DNA from: an uncultured Candidatus Melainabacteria bacterium
Lineage (GTDB): Bacteria > Cyanobacteriota > Vampirovibrionia > Gastranaerophilales > Gastranaerophilaceae
DNA: 29,163 nt
Assembly (NCBI GenBank): GCA_934717895.1
Contig: CAKUZO010000017.1
Coordinates: 1-29,163, forward strand
Reading direction: 5' to 3'
Shown piece after piece: positions 1 to 7,793 of this stretch. Positions within the stretch are counted from its first letter, which is position 1; each line of letters starts with the position of its first letter. The translations under genes were made by a program, and so were the position numbers. The notes below the pieces were generated by a model. It ran no database searches. It worked only from the letters and a program-made list of their open reading frames with translations, and was not told the origin of the DNA.

Positions 1-46
1 ATGTTCATCGCCGCTATTAACGAAATTTATTTCTGTAACAGACTTT

Positions 47-188
47 GCATCTATGCATCTTGGCATCTTCGCATCTAAATTCCGCTTAGCTGCCTCGCTT
101 CCTAGCTGCTTAGCTGCTTTATCTGGATTCTTCGAATTCGCTTAGAATAACGACACTTATCGTCTTATCGTCTTATCGTCTTATCGTC
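47..188. repeat. Successive arrays of different 8-bp tandem repeats
   Basis: Three adjacent arrays share an 8-bp period but not a unit. GCATCT starts at 47, 55, 63 and 71, each copy followed by two variable bases. TTAGCTGC or close variants occupy 86-93, 94-101 (CTCGCTTC), 102-109 and 110-117. TTATCGTC is repeated exactly four times at 157-188. The remainder of 1-242 shows no convincing gene on either strand, and a period of 8 is not codon-sized, so I read the region as noncoding. Its role is unknown. Cyanobacteria have heptameric short tandem repeats (STRR) that are similar in style, but I cannot say the two are related. Confidence 0.85.
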
Positions 189-242
189 CTAACGTTTTTA
201 CAAACCATGTCGGCGCCACCGCCTTACCACTTAGTAGCAAAC

Positions 243-273
243 AAAAAAAAAGAGGTTGATTTACTCAACCTCT
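243..273 (-). terminator. Rho-independent terminator after the glycine-zipper gene
   Basis: Arms AGAGGTTGA (251-259) and TCAACCTCT (265-273) form a perfect 9-bp stem with a 5-nt loop. On the minus strand the stem is followed by a run of T (complement of the A run at 243-250). It lies about 70 bp past the stop codon of the minus-strand gene at 342-1190 and fits its 3' end. Confidence 0.9.
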
Positions 274-341
274 ACACACTTTTTAATGTTAAGAGTTAGG
301 TTAGGATTATTTTAGGGGAATTAAAAATATTAATCTTTAAT

Positions 342-1190
342 TTATGACTTAGATGCTACACCAAGAGCAGCTGCAAGAGCAATTCCTCCTCCAACAAGAG
401 CTGCCCATAACGTTTTATTCTTTGCACCTTTACAGAATGCTTTAAACAAGTACTTCGCACCAATTATACCGGCACCACCAACAGCAGCACCACCTACGAC
501 GTTACCTGCAATCTTTTTAGCTCGTTCTGATCTGGAAACAGGCTGCCCCGTCATTTCCGCAATATTTTCTTCTGCGGTCTTTTTATCTGCAAATCCAAAT
601 GTTGCGGCCTGCAATACACCCTGAGTAAACGAACCTCTACCGTTTTGTCTGATATCATCTACTAATGACATACCTGTTATTTGCCCATAAAGACTTGATG
701 CCCTGTTTGCAATTTCTTCATCTGTTGCATTACTACCATACATTGCTCTTACACTTTCTTTGAAAGCAGTATAAGCTTGTTGAATTTGTTGCTGTTCATT
801 TTGCAAAATCTTTTCGTGAAGTATTGCTGCTTGTTTTTGAATACCTTCTTGCGGAGAGTTCAATCGAAGATCAGCATTTCGCATTTTTTGCTGTTGTCGG
901 ACTTGATTATCTATCATAAAATCTTGATATTTTTCATAGTTTTTATAATAGTCTTCATAATTTCCGGTTGTTCCGCCTGTGAATGTCGGCATCATTGGAT
1001 AACCACCCATCATTGCTCCACCGAAAATACTTCCGTTCATACCCATCATCGGATTCATCATATAAGGATTTTGAAGAGAACCCATTGGTGAATACATATC
1101 AATGTCTGTCAAATCATTTAATGCTACTTGGTTATTGTATGCGTTTGGATATAACCCATACATATTTGCAGCCATATTGAAGTCTGCCAT
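342..1190 (-). CDS. Orphan Met/Gly/Asn-rich protein with C-terminal glycine-zipper membrane segments
   Basis: This is a 282-residue protein that I do not recognise. Residues 1-75 are rich in Met, Asn, Tyr and Gly, with runs such as NPMMGMNG and AMMGGYPMM. A charged, Gln-rich and probably helical middle follows (about 80-150). The C-terminal third has two Gly/Ala-rich hydrophobic segments, VVGGAAVGGAGIIGAKYLF and LWAALVGGGIALAAALGVA, which look like glycine-zipper membrane helices. No signal peptide is evident. The ATG is preceded by GGAGG at normal distance, which supports the start. The gene is monocistronic, ends at its own terminator, and is divergent from the TPR gene. A membrane-inserting or envelope-associated role is possible, but function is unknown. 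Confidence 0.85.
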   Translation of the reverse strand: MADFNMAANMYGLYPNAYNNQVALNDLTDIDMYSPMGSLQNPYMMNPMMGMNGSIFGGAMMGGYPMMPTFTGGTTGNYEDYYKNYEKYQDFMIDNQVRQQQKMRNADLRLNSPQEGIQKQAAILHEKILQNEQQQIQQAYTAFKESVRAMYGSNATDEEIANRASSLYGQITGMSLVDDIRQNGRGSFTQGVLQAATFGFADKKTAEENIAEMTGQPVSRSERAKKIAGNVVGGAAVGGAGIIGAKYLFKAFCKGAKNKTLWAALVGGGIALAAALGVASKS

Positions 1191-1302
1191 AACCTAACCT
1201 CCAAATTGATTTTTTAACCTACCTTACTTATATAAAAACATTTTGTTCATAAATATTGCTTAATTTACTACTTTATTGTAACGATTTCGTAACAATAAGG
1301 TA

Positions 1303-1331
1303 TTGCAATAATCATATAAAGTGTGTAAAAT
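1303..1331 (+). promoter_or_regulatory. Sigma-70-type promoter of the TPR gene
   Basis: TTGCAA (1303-1308), a 17-bp spacer and TAAAAT (1326-1331) form a good housekeeping promoter, about 25 bp before the GTG start. Just upstream, ATTGTAACGA (1275-1284) and TCGTAACAAT (1287-1296) form an inverted repeat with one mismatch and a 2-bp centre, placed where an operator could sit. Confidence 0.55.
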
Positions 1332-1355
1332 AGTTGTAAATAGAGGTATTTACAA

Positions 1356-2465
1356 GTGAAAAAGTTCTTTTCGTTTTTATTCACAGTATTAATAATTTCC
1401 GCAATTGGAGCGATGATATATTTGCATCCGACATTTTTTCAACGTCAATTAGACAAAATTAACGGAATGTATTACGTGCATAAAGGCGATAAGGCCTTAA
1501 AAGAATTAAAACTACAAAAAGCTATTAATTATTATAATAGAGCAGTACAGCTATACCCAGGACATTACGGAGCATGGTATAACCTCGGGAATATTTATGT
1601 TGTATATGAAGACTACTATTCAGCTGTAGATGCTTACGAAAAAGCATTTGAATACAATCCTAAGATGATGATTGCACGCATGAATTACGGAATTGTTTCT
1701 GCTGAAAAACTTGGAGATTTTGATGGTGCAATTGATCAATATAATGAAGTTTTAAAAACTAAAAGACATTTGCTATCTATTCCGTTTGTATACAGCAACA
1801 GAAAAAGCTACAAAACAAATCAAGGACTTGCATATTACAACAAAGGAGTTGCATATAAACAAAAATCCATCTACTTGGATAATAATTGGGAACTCCGTCG
1901 ACAATACCTTCTAAAAGCACTCGAAGCATACAAAGAAGCGTGTAAAATACTTAAAACCGATTACGATGCTCGCTACAATTTGGCTCTAACGTACCACCTG
2001 CTTGGAGATTACAAAGAAGCCGGACTAACTTACTGTAAAGCAATCGAGCTTAATCCTATGAATTATGAAGCACACTACAATTTAGCAGTGTTATTAAGAC
2101 ACCTTAAATACTATAAAGAATCTCTTGATGAACTGGAAAAAGCCACGACACTAATCGGAGCAGGAGATGGATATAATGTTTCCTCACGCCAAAGATATGT
2201 TTTTGATGTAATGAACGATGTTACAAAAACAATTTTGGCAAATTCCAGCAGTGATTTAATTGAAAAATTATCTGATGAACCTACCCAAAGTTCAGATGTA
2301 ACATACGTAAACGGAAAAATAGTTTTAACCGACGAACTGGATCAAGCTATTGTGAAAAACTTTAAGGTTTGTGGAGCAAAAAAAATCTTACAAGAAGATA
2401 TTGATGATTCAATCGGAGAATACGACGATATTCGTTACAATGTTAATGTTCCCGGAGTAGAATAA
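1356..2465 (+). CDS. Membrane-anchored tetratricopeptide-repeat protein
   Basis: The protein has 369 residues and starts at GTG, with AGAGGT 8 nt upstream. Residues 5-27 form one hydrophobic segment after two lysines, an uncleaved anchor or signal peptide, so the rest should lie outside the cytoplasm. TPR-like helical pairs run from about 40 to 265, with typical phrases such as KAINYYNRAVQLYPGHYGAW, AVDAYEKAFEYNP, ALEAYKEACKILKTDYDARY and GLTYCKAIELNPMNYEAHY. The last 100 residues are acidic and carry no recognised domain. TPR domains hold other proteins together, and the partner here is unknown. A terminator follows within 30 bp, so it is probably transcribed alone. Confidence 0.9.
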   Translation: MKKFFSFLFTVLIISAIGAMIYLHPTFFQRQLDKINGMYYVHKGDKALKELKLQKAINYYNRAVQLYPGHYGAWYNLGNIYVVYEDYYSAVDAYEKAFEYNPKMMIARMNYGIVSAEKLGDFDGAIDQYNEVLKTKRHLLSIPFVYSNRKSYKTNQGLAYYNKGVAYKQKSIYLDNNWELRRQYLLKALEAYKEACKILKTDYDARYNLALTYHLLGDYKEAGLTYCKAIELNPMNYEAHYNLAVLLRHLKYYKESLDELEKATTLIGAGDGYNVSSRQRYVFDVMNDVTKTILANSSSDLIEKLSDEPTQSSDVTYVNGKIVLTDELDQAIVKNFKVCGAKKILQEDIDDSIGEYDDIRYNVNVPGVE

Positions 2466-2491
2466 TTTTTATTTTAAAATAGGCTTAAAAC

Positions 2492-2520
2492 AAAGGCTGC
2501 CACACGATGACAGCCTTTTT
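2492..2520. terminator. Terminator between convergent TPR and sigma-factor genes
   Basis: AAAGGCTG (2492-2499) pairs with CAGCCTTT (2511-2518), followed by T residues on the plus strand. The A-rich left flank gives a weaker T stretch on the minus strand. It can terminate the TPR gene and perhaps also the sigma-factor gene that converges on it. Confidence 0.75.
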
Positions 2521-2568
2521 AAAACCCTATAAAATTAAACACGAATAAATAATAAACAAATTACCTTC

Positions 2569-3483
2569 TTAGTCTACATACGCAGTTAAAACCTGCTGAC
2601 CTAACACGGAGAATCTCATCTTTTTCAATGCTCTCAATTCTGTTTGACGAATACATTCTTTCGTTACGCCGTAAATGTTTCCAATTTCTTCCAATGTCAT
2701 TTTGTTATTATCTTCCAAGCCATAGCGAAGTTTTACAACCTCTTGTTCTCTTTCTTTCAAGGTTGAAATTACATTCAAAATATCTGACTTCAAGTCCTCA
2801 AATTCAGCATTATCTGTTGCAGAAGCCTTTTTATCCTCAATAATATCCGCAATATTCATTTCCTTGCCATCGTTGTTTTCCAGACCACTTTCAATTGAAA
2901 TCGTTTTTGAATAAGCGTTCAAAAAAGAATCTATTTTATCAGCAGAAATATTCATTTTCTTTGCAACATCTTCTGTCTTAACCTGAGAATTGCATTCGCG
3001 TTCCATTTCACGTTTCAATTTAGAAAACCTTGATAGCGTTTCTTGAATATAAACAGGAATTTTCATACAATGAGATTGCTCTGAAATCGCCTTGAACATT
3101 GACTGTTTAATCCACCAGCTTGCATAAGTTGCAAACTTATAACCTAATTTGTAGTTAAATTTGTCAGCTGCAATCATCAACCCCACATTGCCTTCTTGAA
3201 TTAAATCAGTCATAGGTAAACCTGATACGTGAATTGCTTTTTTTGCAATTGTAATAACGAGTTTCAAATTCGCTTTAATTAGCTGCTTTTTAGCTTCTAA
3301 ATCACCTGATTTAGCTTGTTTTGCCAGAGCTTTTTCTTCATCTTGCGAAAGAACTCTGTAATCAGAAATTTCTCTAACATAATCTTTCAAAAGATCATCA
3401 TTAAAACTGTTCAAAATTTCATTTTTTGCAGGATTAGACAATTGTCCTGCTTTCTTCATTTTGACTGGGGAATTGCTATTCAT
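2569..3483 (-). CDS. Sigma-70 family RNA polymerase sigma factor (RpoD/RpoS-like, group 2-3)
   Basis: At 304 residues it is shorter than a primary RpoD because region 1.1 is missing. A region 1.2-like segment is visible near residues 33-58 (DYVREISDYRVLSQDEE). Region 2 follows, with KKQLIKANLKLVITIAKK, the core-binding DLIQEGNVGLM and the -10 recognition helix KFATYASWWIKQSM. Region 3 starts with KIPVYIQETLSRF. Region 4 has LKEREQEVVKLRYGL and the helix-turn-helix TLEEIGNIYGVTKECIRQ. The usual HWWIRQAI has become SWWIKQSM and R-IP has become KIP, so promoter preference may differ from the primary sigma. The start is supported by an AAGGAG site. It is divergent from the thioredoxin gene across paired palindromes. 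An alternative or stress sigma is my inference; the primary sigma would be elsewhere. Confidence 0.93.
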   Translation of the reverse strand: MNSNSPVKMKKAGQLSNPAKNEILNSFNDDLLKDYVREISDYRVLSQDEEKALAKQAKSGDLEAKKQLIKANLKLVITIAKKAIHVSGLPMTDLIQEGNVGLMIAADKFNYKLGYKFATYASWWIKQSMFKAISEQSHCMKIPVYIQETLSRFSKLKREMERECNSQVKTEDVAKKMNISADKIDSFLNAYSKTISIESGLENNDGKEMNIADIIEDKKASATDNAEFEDLKSDILNVISTLKEREQEVVKLRYGLEDNNKMTLEEIGNIYGVTKECIRQTELRALKKMRFSVLGQQVLTAYVD

Positions 3484-3545
3484 ACCTCTTAAACTCCTTC
3501 TTATATTAAGTAGTACACGAGATTTTTGGATTAGGATAAATAATT

Positions 3546-3573
3546 TTGACTTAGTATATACTTAGTATATACT
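3546..3573. promoter_or_regulatory. Promoter overlapping two tandem palindromes in the sigma/thioredoxin divergent region
   Basis: On the plus strand TTGACT (3546-3551), a 16-bp spacer and TATACT (3568-3573) form a strong promoter about 100 bp before the thioredoxin gene. Within it the perfect 10-bp palindrome AGTATATACT occurs twice (3553-3562 and 3564-3573), one base apart. Because the palindrome itself contains TATACT on both strands, it could also give a -10 box towards the sigma-factor gene. The arrangement resembles a repressor-controlled divergent promoter. Confidence 0.5.
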
Positions 3574-3669
3574 ATGATATATATTTTTTCAAGTGGTTTG
3601 TGAAGATTTATTAACAAGCTAATTTTGTAAATACTCTTTTTTATTATATAATTTTGTTTGGAGGATATT

Positions 3670-4146
3670 ATGAAAAAGAATATATTAATTACACTGGGGA
3701 TTTTAATAGCATTAATTATGACATCTGTTGTTGGGTATGCAGTAACTGCAATTAATGCTCCCAAACACCCGTCTGAATACAATATCGGAATTACATACGA
3801 CGAAGCAATTCAATCTGACAAACCGATGCTTGCAGTATTTTACGTTGACTGGTGCGGTTATTGTTTAAGATTTATGCCTAAATTTAAAGTTTTAAGTAAG
3901 ATTTATTCTGATAAATATAATTTTGTTATGATTAACGTAGAAGCAAACAAAAACACCAAAGCTCTTGCAGAAGATGTAGGTATTGGTGGTTTCCCAACTG
4001 TTTATATTCTAGACCCAAAATATGATAACAGAATTCTTATGTCTAACAGCTACTACCAAAATTTGAAAAAATTTAGAATAGAATTAGACAGATACCTAAG
4101 AATTAGAGCTCTTTTAGACAAAGCAACGGCAGAAGACAAAAAATAG
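3670..4146 (+). CDS. Membrane-anchored thioredoxin-fold protein
   Basis: The product has 158 residues. The ATG at 3670 is chosen because GGAGG (3660-3664) lies 5 nt before it; an in-frame TTG at 3658 overlaps that site and is not needed. Residues 1-25 are a signal anchor (MKKNILITLGILIALIMTSV). The thioredoxin domain has the redox motif W-C62-G-Y-C65 and the cis-proline loop GGFPTVYILD. Location should be periplasmic and membrane-tethered. Family members transfer reducing or oxidising power to exported proteins, for example in cytochrome c maturation or disulfide repair. Which of these applies is not visible, as no Dsb or Ccd gene is adjacent. The gene is divergent from the sigma factor. Confidence 0.9.
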   Translation: MKKNILITLGILIALIMTSVVGYAVTAINAPKHPSEYNIGITYDEAIQSDKPMLAVFYVDWCGYCLRFMPKFKVLSKIYSDKYNFVMINVEANKNTKALAEDVGIGGFPTVYILDPKYDNRILMSNSYYQNLKKFRIELDRYLRIRALLDKATAEDKK

Positions 4147-4184
4147 TCAAAAAAAAAAGACCTTGATAAAATCTTTTCAAGGCC
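4147..4184 (-). terminator. Hairpin with A-tract between thioredoxin and folE2 genes
   Basis: CCTTGA (4161-4166) pairs with TCAAGG (4177-4182). The left flank is a run of ten A residues, which becomes a T tract on the minus strand. As a plus-strand terminator it would lack the T run. It may therefore block antisense transcription rather than end the thioredoxin transcript. Confidence 0.4.
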
Positions 4185-4288
4185 TATCCGTTTAAATAAG
4201 AAGAGAGAGCTTTATATTTATATAAAGTATAGTGGAATAAAAAAATTGCTATTTTAAGGCTATTTTATTAAGAAATGTTAAGGTTAAA

Positions 4289-5068
4289 ATGAAAGATATT
4301 CAAAATTTAAAAGATACGCGTAACGTCGATATACAAAAAGTAGGGATTAAACACCTTGAACTACCATTGATTATTCAGAGAAAAAACAGTTCAAATCAAG
4401 TTGTTTGTGCAGAAGCGCGAGTTAGTGTTTCACTACCGAGAGATTATAAAGGCACACACATGTCAAGATTTGTTGAAGTTTTAACAGAATGGCAACATAA
4501 AAACTTACTCGGCGTAGATATTAAAGGGTGTCTTGAAAAAATTATCAAAAACCTTGAAGCCGAAAGTGGAGAACTAGAATTTCAATTCACATACTTTATA
4601 GACAAAAAATCCCCAGTAAAAGGAATTGAAGCACCGATGAGCTACCATTGTTCTTTTGAAGGTCGTATTGAAAACGGCGACTACAAATTCATTTTAGGGG
4701 TAGAAGTTCCTGTTACAACGCTTTGTCCTTGTTCAAAAGAGATTTCTGACAACGGCGCCCACAACCAACGTGCACTAATTAAAGTCAAAGTTTCTTACGA
4801 TGAGAGTGAACAAGTTTGGCTTGAGGACTTAATCAACTTGATTGAATCTTGTGCATCTTGTCCTGTTTATCCGCTTTTGAAGCGTGAAGATGAAAAATTT
4901 GTAACCGAAAAAGCTTGGGATAACCCTAAATTTGTAGAAGATGTCCTTCGTGATGTTGTCGTAAAATTACGCAACCACGAAATCATTGACGAGTTTGAAG
5001 TAGAATGCGAAGCATTTGAAAGCATTCACAACCACTCGGCTTGGGCTTTTCAACACGAAATCAAATAA
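4289..5068 (+). CDS. folE2: GTP cyclohydrolase FolE2 (type IB)
   Basis: This 259-residue enzyme converts GTP to 7,8-dihydroneopterin triphosphate, the first step to tetrahydrofolate and, in organisms that make it, queuosine. The diagnostic motif CPCSKEISDNGAHNQR starts at C146; the first Cys aligns with the catalytic/metal-binding Cys of characterised FolE2 proteins. The C-terminal EAFESIHNHSAWAFQHE is also family-typical, and the length is normal. FolE2 is the alternative to zinc-dependent FolE and can use other metals such as Mn, which suits zinc-poor conditions. No zinc-responsive site is obvious upstream. The gene stands alone, starting with ATG after AAGG, and converges with the SpoU gene without a clear terminator between them. 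Confidence 0.96.
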   Translation: MKDIQNLKDTRNVDIQKVGIKHLELPLIIQRKNSSNQVVCAEARVSVSLPRDYKGTHMSRFVEVLTEWQHKNLLGVDIKGCLEKIIKNLEAESGELEFQFTYFIDKKSPVKGIEAPMSYHCSFEGRIENGDYKFILGVEVPVTTLCPCSKEISDNGAHNQRALIKVKVSYDESEQVWLEDLINLIESCASCPVYPLLKREDEKFVTEKAWDNPKFVEDVLRDVVVKLRNHEIIDEFEVECEAFESIHNHSAWAFQHEIK

Positions 5069-5105
5069 TGCTTTGTACTTACAACGTGGACAAATTTAAC
5101 CACAA

Positions 5106-5858
5106 TTAGACAAACAGCTCATACAAAACAACTGCACAAGATACAGACAAATTCAGAGATTCAACCCTATCTGACATCTCTATTTTAACATGCTTTGTAG
5201 AAAATTCTATCAATTCATTAGAAAGCCCATCAGCCTCAGAGCCAAACATAACAAGCACAGAAGATTTCACCTTACATTCTTTCAAATATTCCTTAGCTCT
5301 CGGAAGAGTCGCTAATCTTTCAAAATCCCCAAACAATTTTTGCAAAACATCAAATTTTTCAATGTAAACAACCGGAATTTTCCACAAATTTCCGACAGTT
5401 GAACGTACGCATTTAGGATTATACAAATCAGCACACTCTTTCCCGTAAAGTACCACGGCATCAGCACCAAAGGCAACAGCAGAGCGCAAAACTGTGCCAC
5501 GATTTCCTAAATCTTTAATATTTTCAAGCAAAACTACTTTTTTGGTGTTTTTCAAATCTTCAACAGAATATAATTTTTTACGAGCAACCGCAACCGCATC
5601 AGGAGCAGAGTCTGTTGTAGAAATCTTTTTCAACACAGGCTCAGAAGTACAAACAACACATTCACCTAAAAAGCCATACTCTGCCTGTTTTTCCTTCAAG
5701 ACAAAAGCATACTCAATCTCCAACCCTGCATTAAATGCCTCTTCAATGCATTTAAAGCCCTCTAACAAAAATTTTCCGGTCTTATCTCGGTATTTTTTTT
5801 GTTGGAGTTTTGCCGTTTCTTTTACTAAATCATTATTTACACTCGTAATTTCTTGCAC
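5106..5858 (-). CDS. SpoU/TrmH-family RNA 2'-O-methyltransferase
   Basis: The 250-residue protein is a SAM-dependent, knotted (SPOUT) RNA ribose methyltransferase. The N-terminal substrate-binding domain begins ITSVNNDLVKETAKLQQKKYR, compare the usual I-S-x-x-N-x-x-I/V-K. The three SpoU motifs are present: NIKDLGNRGTVLRSA, VMFGSEADGLS and SLNLSVSCAVVLYE. It probably acts on 23S rRNA or tRNA; the target base cannot be read from sequence. The start is GTG at 5858, immediately after the TAA of the upstream peptidase gene, whose last codons supply a GAGG ribosome-binding site. It is the last gene of the ppi-M24-spoU operon. Confidence 0.92.
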   Translation of the reverse strand: MQEITSVNNDLVKETAKLQQKKYRDKTGKFLLEGFKCIEEAFNAGLEIEYAFVLKEKQAEYGFLGECVVCTSEPVLKKISTTDSAPDAVAVARKKLYSVEDLKNTKKVVLLENIKDLGNRGTVLRSAVAFGADAVVLYGKECADLYNPKCVRSTVGNLWKIPVVYIEKFDVLQKLFGDFERLATLPRAKEYLKECKVKSSVLVMFGSEADGLSNELIEFSTKHVKIEMSDRVESLNLSVSCAVVLYELFV

Positions 5859-7418
5859 TTAAAGCACCTCAAACTCTTTCAGCCATTCTTTTTCTTGCTC
5901 AGTCAAAAGCGAAAAGTCTATCAACTTTTTCTCATAATTCATGTGTACAAAAGAAGTTATTTTACCGTTTTTCATATAACAAGAATTTTCAAGTCTTACC
6001 CCAAAATTCGCCTCATTATAAAGCCCCGGCTCTATCGTAAAGCACATATTGTCCTTGATTTCAACCTTAGCCATCTCGTTTTTACTCAAATTCGGCGGAT
6101 ATTCGTGAACATTCACACCAATTCCGTGCCCTAAACCGTGATTAAACACAAAACCTTCAATCTCGTTTTCTGAATAAATCTTTCGAGCCAAATCATCTAT
6201 ATCATAACCAACAACTTTCGCCCCTTGCGCACGTGAAGGCTCACTAGACGGACAAGATGTATAATTATAAGCATTCAAAAACATCTTTAAAACCGTTGTA
6301 TAAACTTGTTTTTGAAGTTCTGTCGGAGTTCCTTTGACAAAAACTCTTGTAATATCAGTTGCCAAACCTTGCTCATAATAAGCGCCACAGTCAATCAAAA
6401 CAAGGCTTCCATCTTGCAAAATTTCATCTTTTGAACATTTTGAATAATGTGCAAGTGCAGAGTTTTTGTCCTTCGCAACGATTGATTTAAAACTCAAACT
6501 CTTTGCCCCAAAGCGCTTAAACTCTTTTTCCAACTGTTCTGCAATGTCGTATTCTGATATTCCATCATTATTTTCAATATAATCTCGAATAGCTCGAACA
6601 GCCTTGTCAGTCCGTTTGAAAGCCTCTATATAGCAAGCGATTTCATCATCTGTTTTTACAGATTTCATAAGTTTTATCGGACTATTTTCTAAAACCTTAA
6701 CTTTTTCTCCAATAAGCCTGTAATCATAGGCATTTATTGTAGATTTGTCTACATAAATATTTCCTTGATAACTTTCAACAAAATCGTCTATTTCATCAAG
6801 CAAACGGGCACGCCCAGCAAGAATTACAGCTTTCCCGCGAATTTTTGTTGAATAATTTTTGGAAAAATCTCGCAAATTAAAAAGATAAGAAACCTCTTCC
6901 AAATTTGTGATTAAAACTGCACCGTCATAATCAAAGTCCTTAATTTTTTCTTCAACCGGCACGCCTTCAACCTGAACAACATTAGAATTATCATAACAAA
7001 TTGCCTTGTCCAAAGGATCAAAATCCAAATATTTTACGGTTACACCAAGGTTTTCAAGTGTTTCTACCCGTACCTGAGAATTCTTTTTAGAAAAAACGCC
7101 AAGCACTTCATTTGTCGGAATATTTTTCGCCAATTCCTCCAAAAAACTTTGTCCGGTTTGCAGTTTCACGACTGTCACAACATCATGATTAACCTCTAAA
7201 TCAGCCTGAATGTGGTATCTTCCGTCAACAAAAAGTAAAATTTTATCGGGTGTAACCAAAACATCTCCGGTCGAGCCAGAAAAACCTGTTAAAAAATATC
7301 TGGAATTTTCTCCCAATGCAGTATACTCTTCCAAATATTTATTGGTAGAATTCACGAGAAGGTAGTTTACCCCCTGCTCGTGCATAAAATCTCTAACTTT
7401 TTCAACTACATTACTCAT
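5859..7418 (-). CDS. M24B metallopeptidase, Xaa-Pro aminopeptidase
   Basis: The protein has 519 residues if read from the ATG at 7418; a TTG one codon earlier is unlikely. Two creatinase-like N-terminal domains (residues 1-290) precede the C-terminal pita-bread peptidase domain. All five metal ligands of the family are visible: Asp in LIDCGAYY (D343), Asp in LATDITR, His in NHGLGHGIGVNVHE, Glu in FTIEPGLY and Glu in GVRLENS. It should remove N-terminal residues before proline in the cytoplasm, using two Mn or similar ions. The size fits XPNPEP1-like three-domain enzymes. Its first 8 nt overlap the end of the upstream isomerase gene, and no strong ribosome site is seen, so translation is probably coupled. 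Confidence 0.94.
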   Translation of the reverse strand: MSNVVEKVRDFMHEQGVNYLLVNSTNKYLEEYTALGENSRYFLTGFSGSTGDVLVTPDKILLFVDGRYHIQADLEVNHDVVTVVKLQTGQSFLEELAKNIPTNEVLGVFSKKNSQVRVETLENLGVTVKYLDFDPLDKAICYDNSNVVQVEGVPVEEKIKDFDYDGAVLITNLEEVSYLFNLRDFSKNYSTKIRGKAVILAGRARLLDEIDDFVESYQGNIYVDKSTINAYDYRLIGEKVKVLENSPIKLMKSVKTDDEIACYIEAFKRTDKAVRAIRDYIENNDGISEYDIAEQLEKEFKRFGAKSLSFKSIVAKDKNSALAHYSKCSKDEILQDGSLVLIDCGAYYEQGLATDITRVFVKGTPTELQKQVYTTVLKMFLNAYNYTSCPSSEPSRAQGAKVVGYDIDDLARKIYSENEIEGFVFNHGLGHGIGVNVHEYPPNLSKNEMAKVEIKDNMCFTIEPGLYNEANFGVRLENSCYMKNGKITSFVHMNYEKKLIDFSLLTEQEKEWLKEFEVL

Positions 7419-7704
7419 CAATCATGCCTGTCAATTGGATTAAGTGCCAACCAAATTGAGTTTCAACCGGAGCTGAAATTTCGCCAACTTCTTTTAGAGC
7501 AAATGCAGCATCTTCAAAAGGTTTTACCATAACTCCTCTTTTGAAAAATCCTAAATCACCGCCCTCATGCCCTGATGGGCACAAAGAAACTTGTCTTGCA
7601 GCTTCTTCAAACGAAATTTTTCCTGACTTAATATCTTCTGCCAACTTTTTAGCTTCCTCTTCTGTTTTAACAAGAATATGGCTAGCTCTAACCTCTTTTA
7701 ACAT
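7411..7704 (-). CDS. Stand-alone parvulin-type peptidyl-prolyl isomerase
   Basis: At 97 residues it is a single PpiC/parvulin domain with no signal peptide, hence cytoplasmic. The opening RASHILVKTEEEAKKL, the FEEAARQVSLCPSG segment, GGDLGFFKRGVMVKPFEDAAF and the closing TQFGWHLIQL are the standard parvulin landmarks. It catalyses cis-trans isomerisation of peptidyl-prolyl bonds. It is the first gene of the operon with the Xaa-Pro peptidase, so two proline-related activities are co-transcribed, although stand-alone parvulins also occur in unrelated contexts. AAGGAG lies at normal distance before the ATG. Confidence 0.95.
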   Translation of the reverse strand: MLKEVRASHILVKTEEEAKKLAEDIKSGKISFEEAARQVSLCPSGHEGGDLGFFKRGVMVKPFEDAAFALKEVGEISAPVETQFGWHLIQLTGMIDE

Positions 7705-7731
7705 AATTTTCTCCTTATATTTTACACCAAA

Positions 7732-7759
7732 ATAATAACATAAAAAGAGTAATTATCAA
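7732..7759 (-). promoter_or_regulatory. Promoter of the ppi-M24-spoU operon
   Basis: On the minus strand TTGATA (7759-7754), a 16-bp spacer and TATTAT (7737-7732) each match five of six consensus bases. The predicted start is about 20 nt before the isomerase ATG. It sits directly downstream of the terminator at 7766-7793, so operon transcription is separate from the RNA gene behind it. Confidence 0.6.
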
Positions 7760-7765
7760 GATAAT

Positions 7766-7793
7766 AAAAGACCTGACGGGGGGCCATCAGGTC
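7766..7793 (-). terminator. Strong terminator of an upstream minus-strand RNA
   Basis: GACCTGA (7770-7776) and TCAGGTC (7787-7793) form a perfect 7-bp stem with an inner GG/CC pair possible. On the minus strand it is followed by TTTT. No protein gene lies upstream on this strand before the tRNA, which implies a noncoding transcript. Confidence 0.8.

Noticed and set aside
1..141. A 47-codon open frame on the minus strand running off the left edge (ending ...INFVNSGDEH)
   Set aside because: It runs through the 8-bp repeats, has no start codon with a ribosome site, and the repeat period is not a codon multiple. It could be the edge of a gene beyond the window, but this cannot be supported.
3531..3782. 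An 83-codon minus-strand open frame overlapping the thioredoxin gene start
   Set aside because: It is antisense to the thioredoxin signal peptide and divergent promoter, has no ribosome site and is Ile/Lys-rich as expected of noncoding AT-rich DNA.
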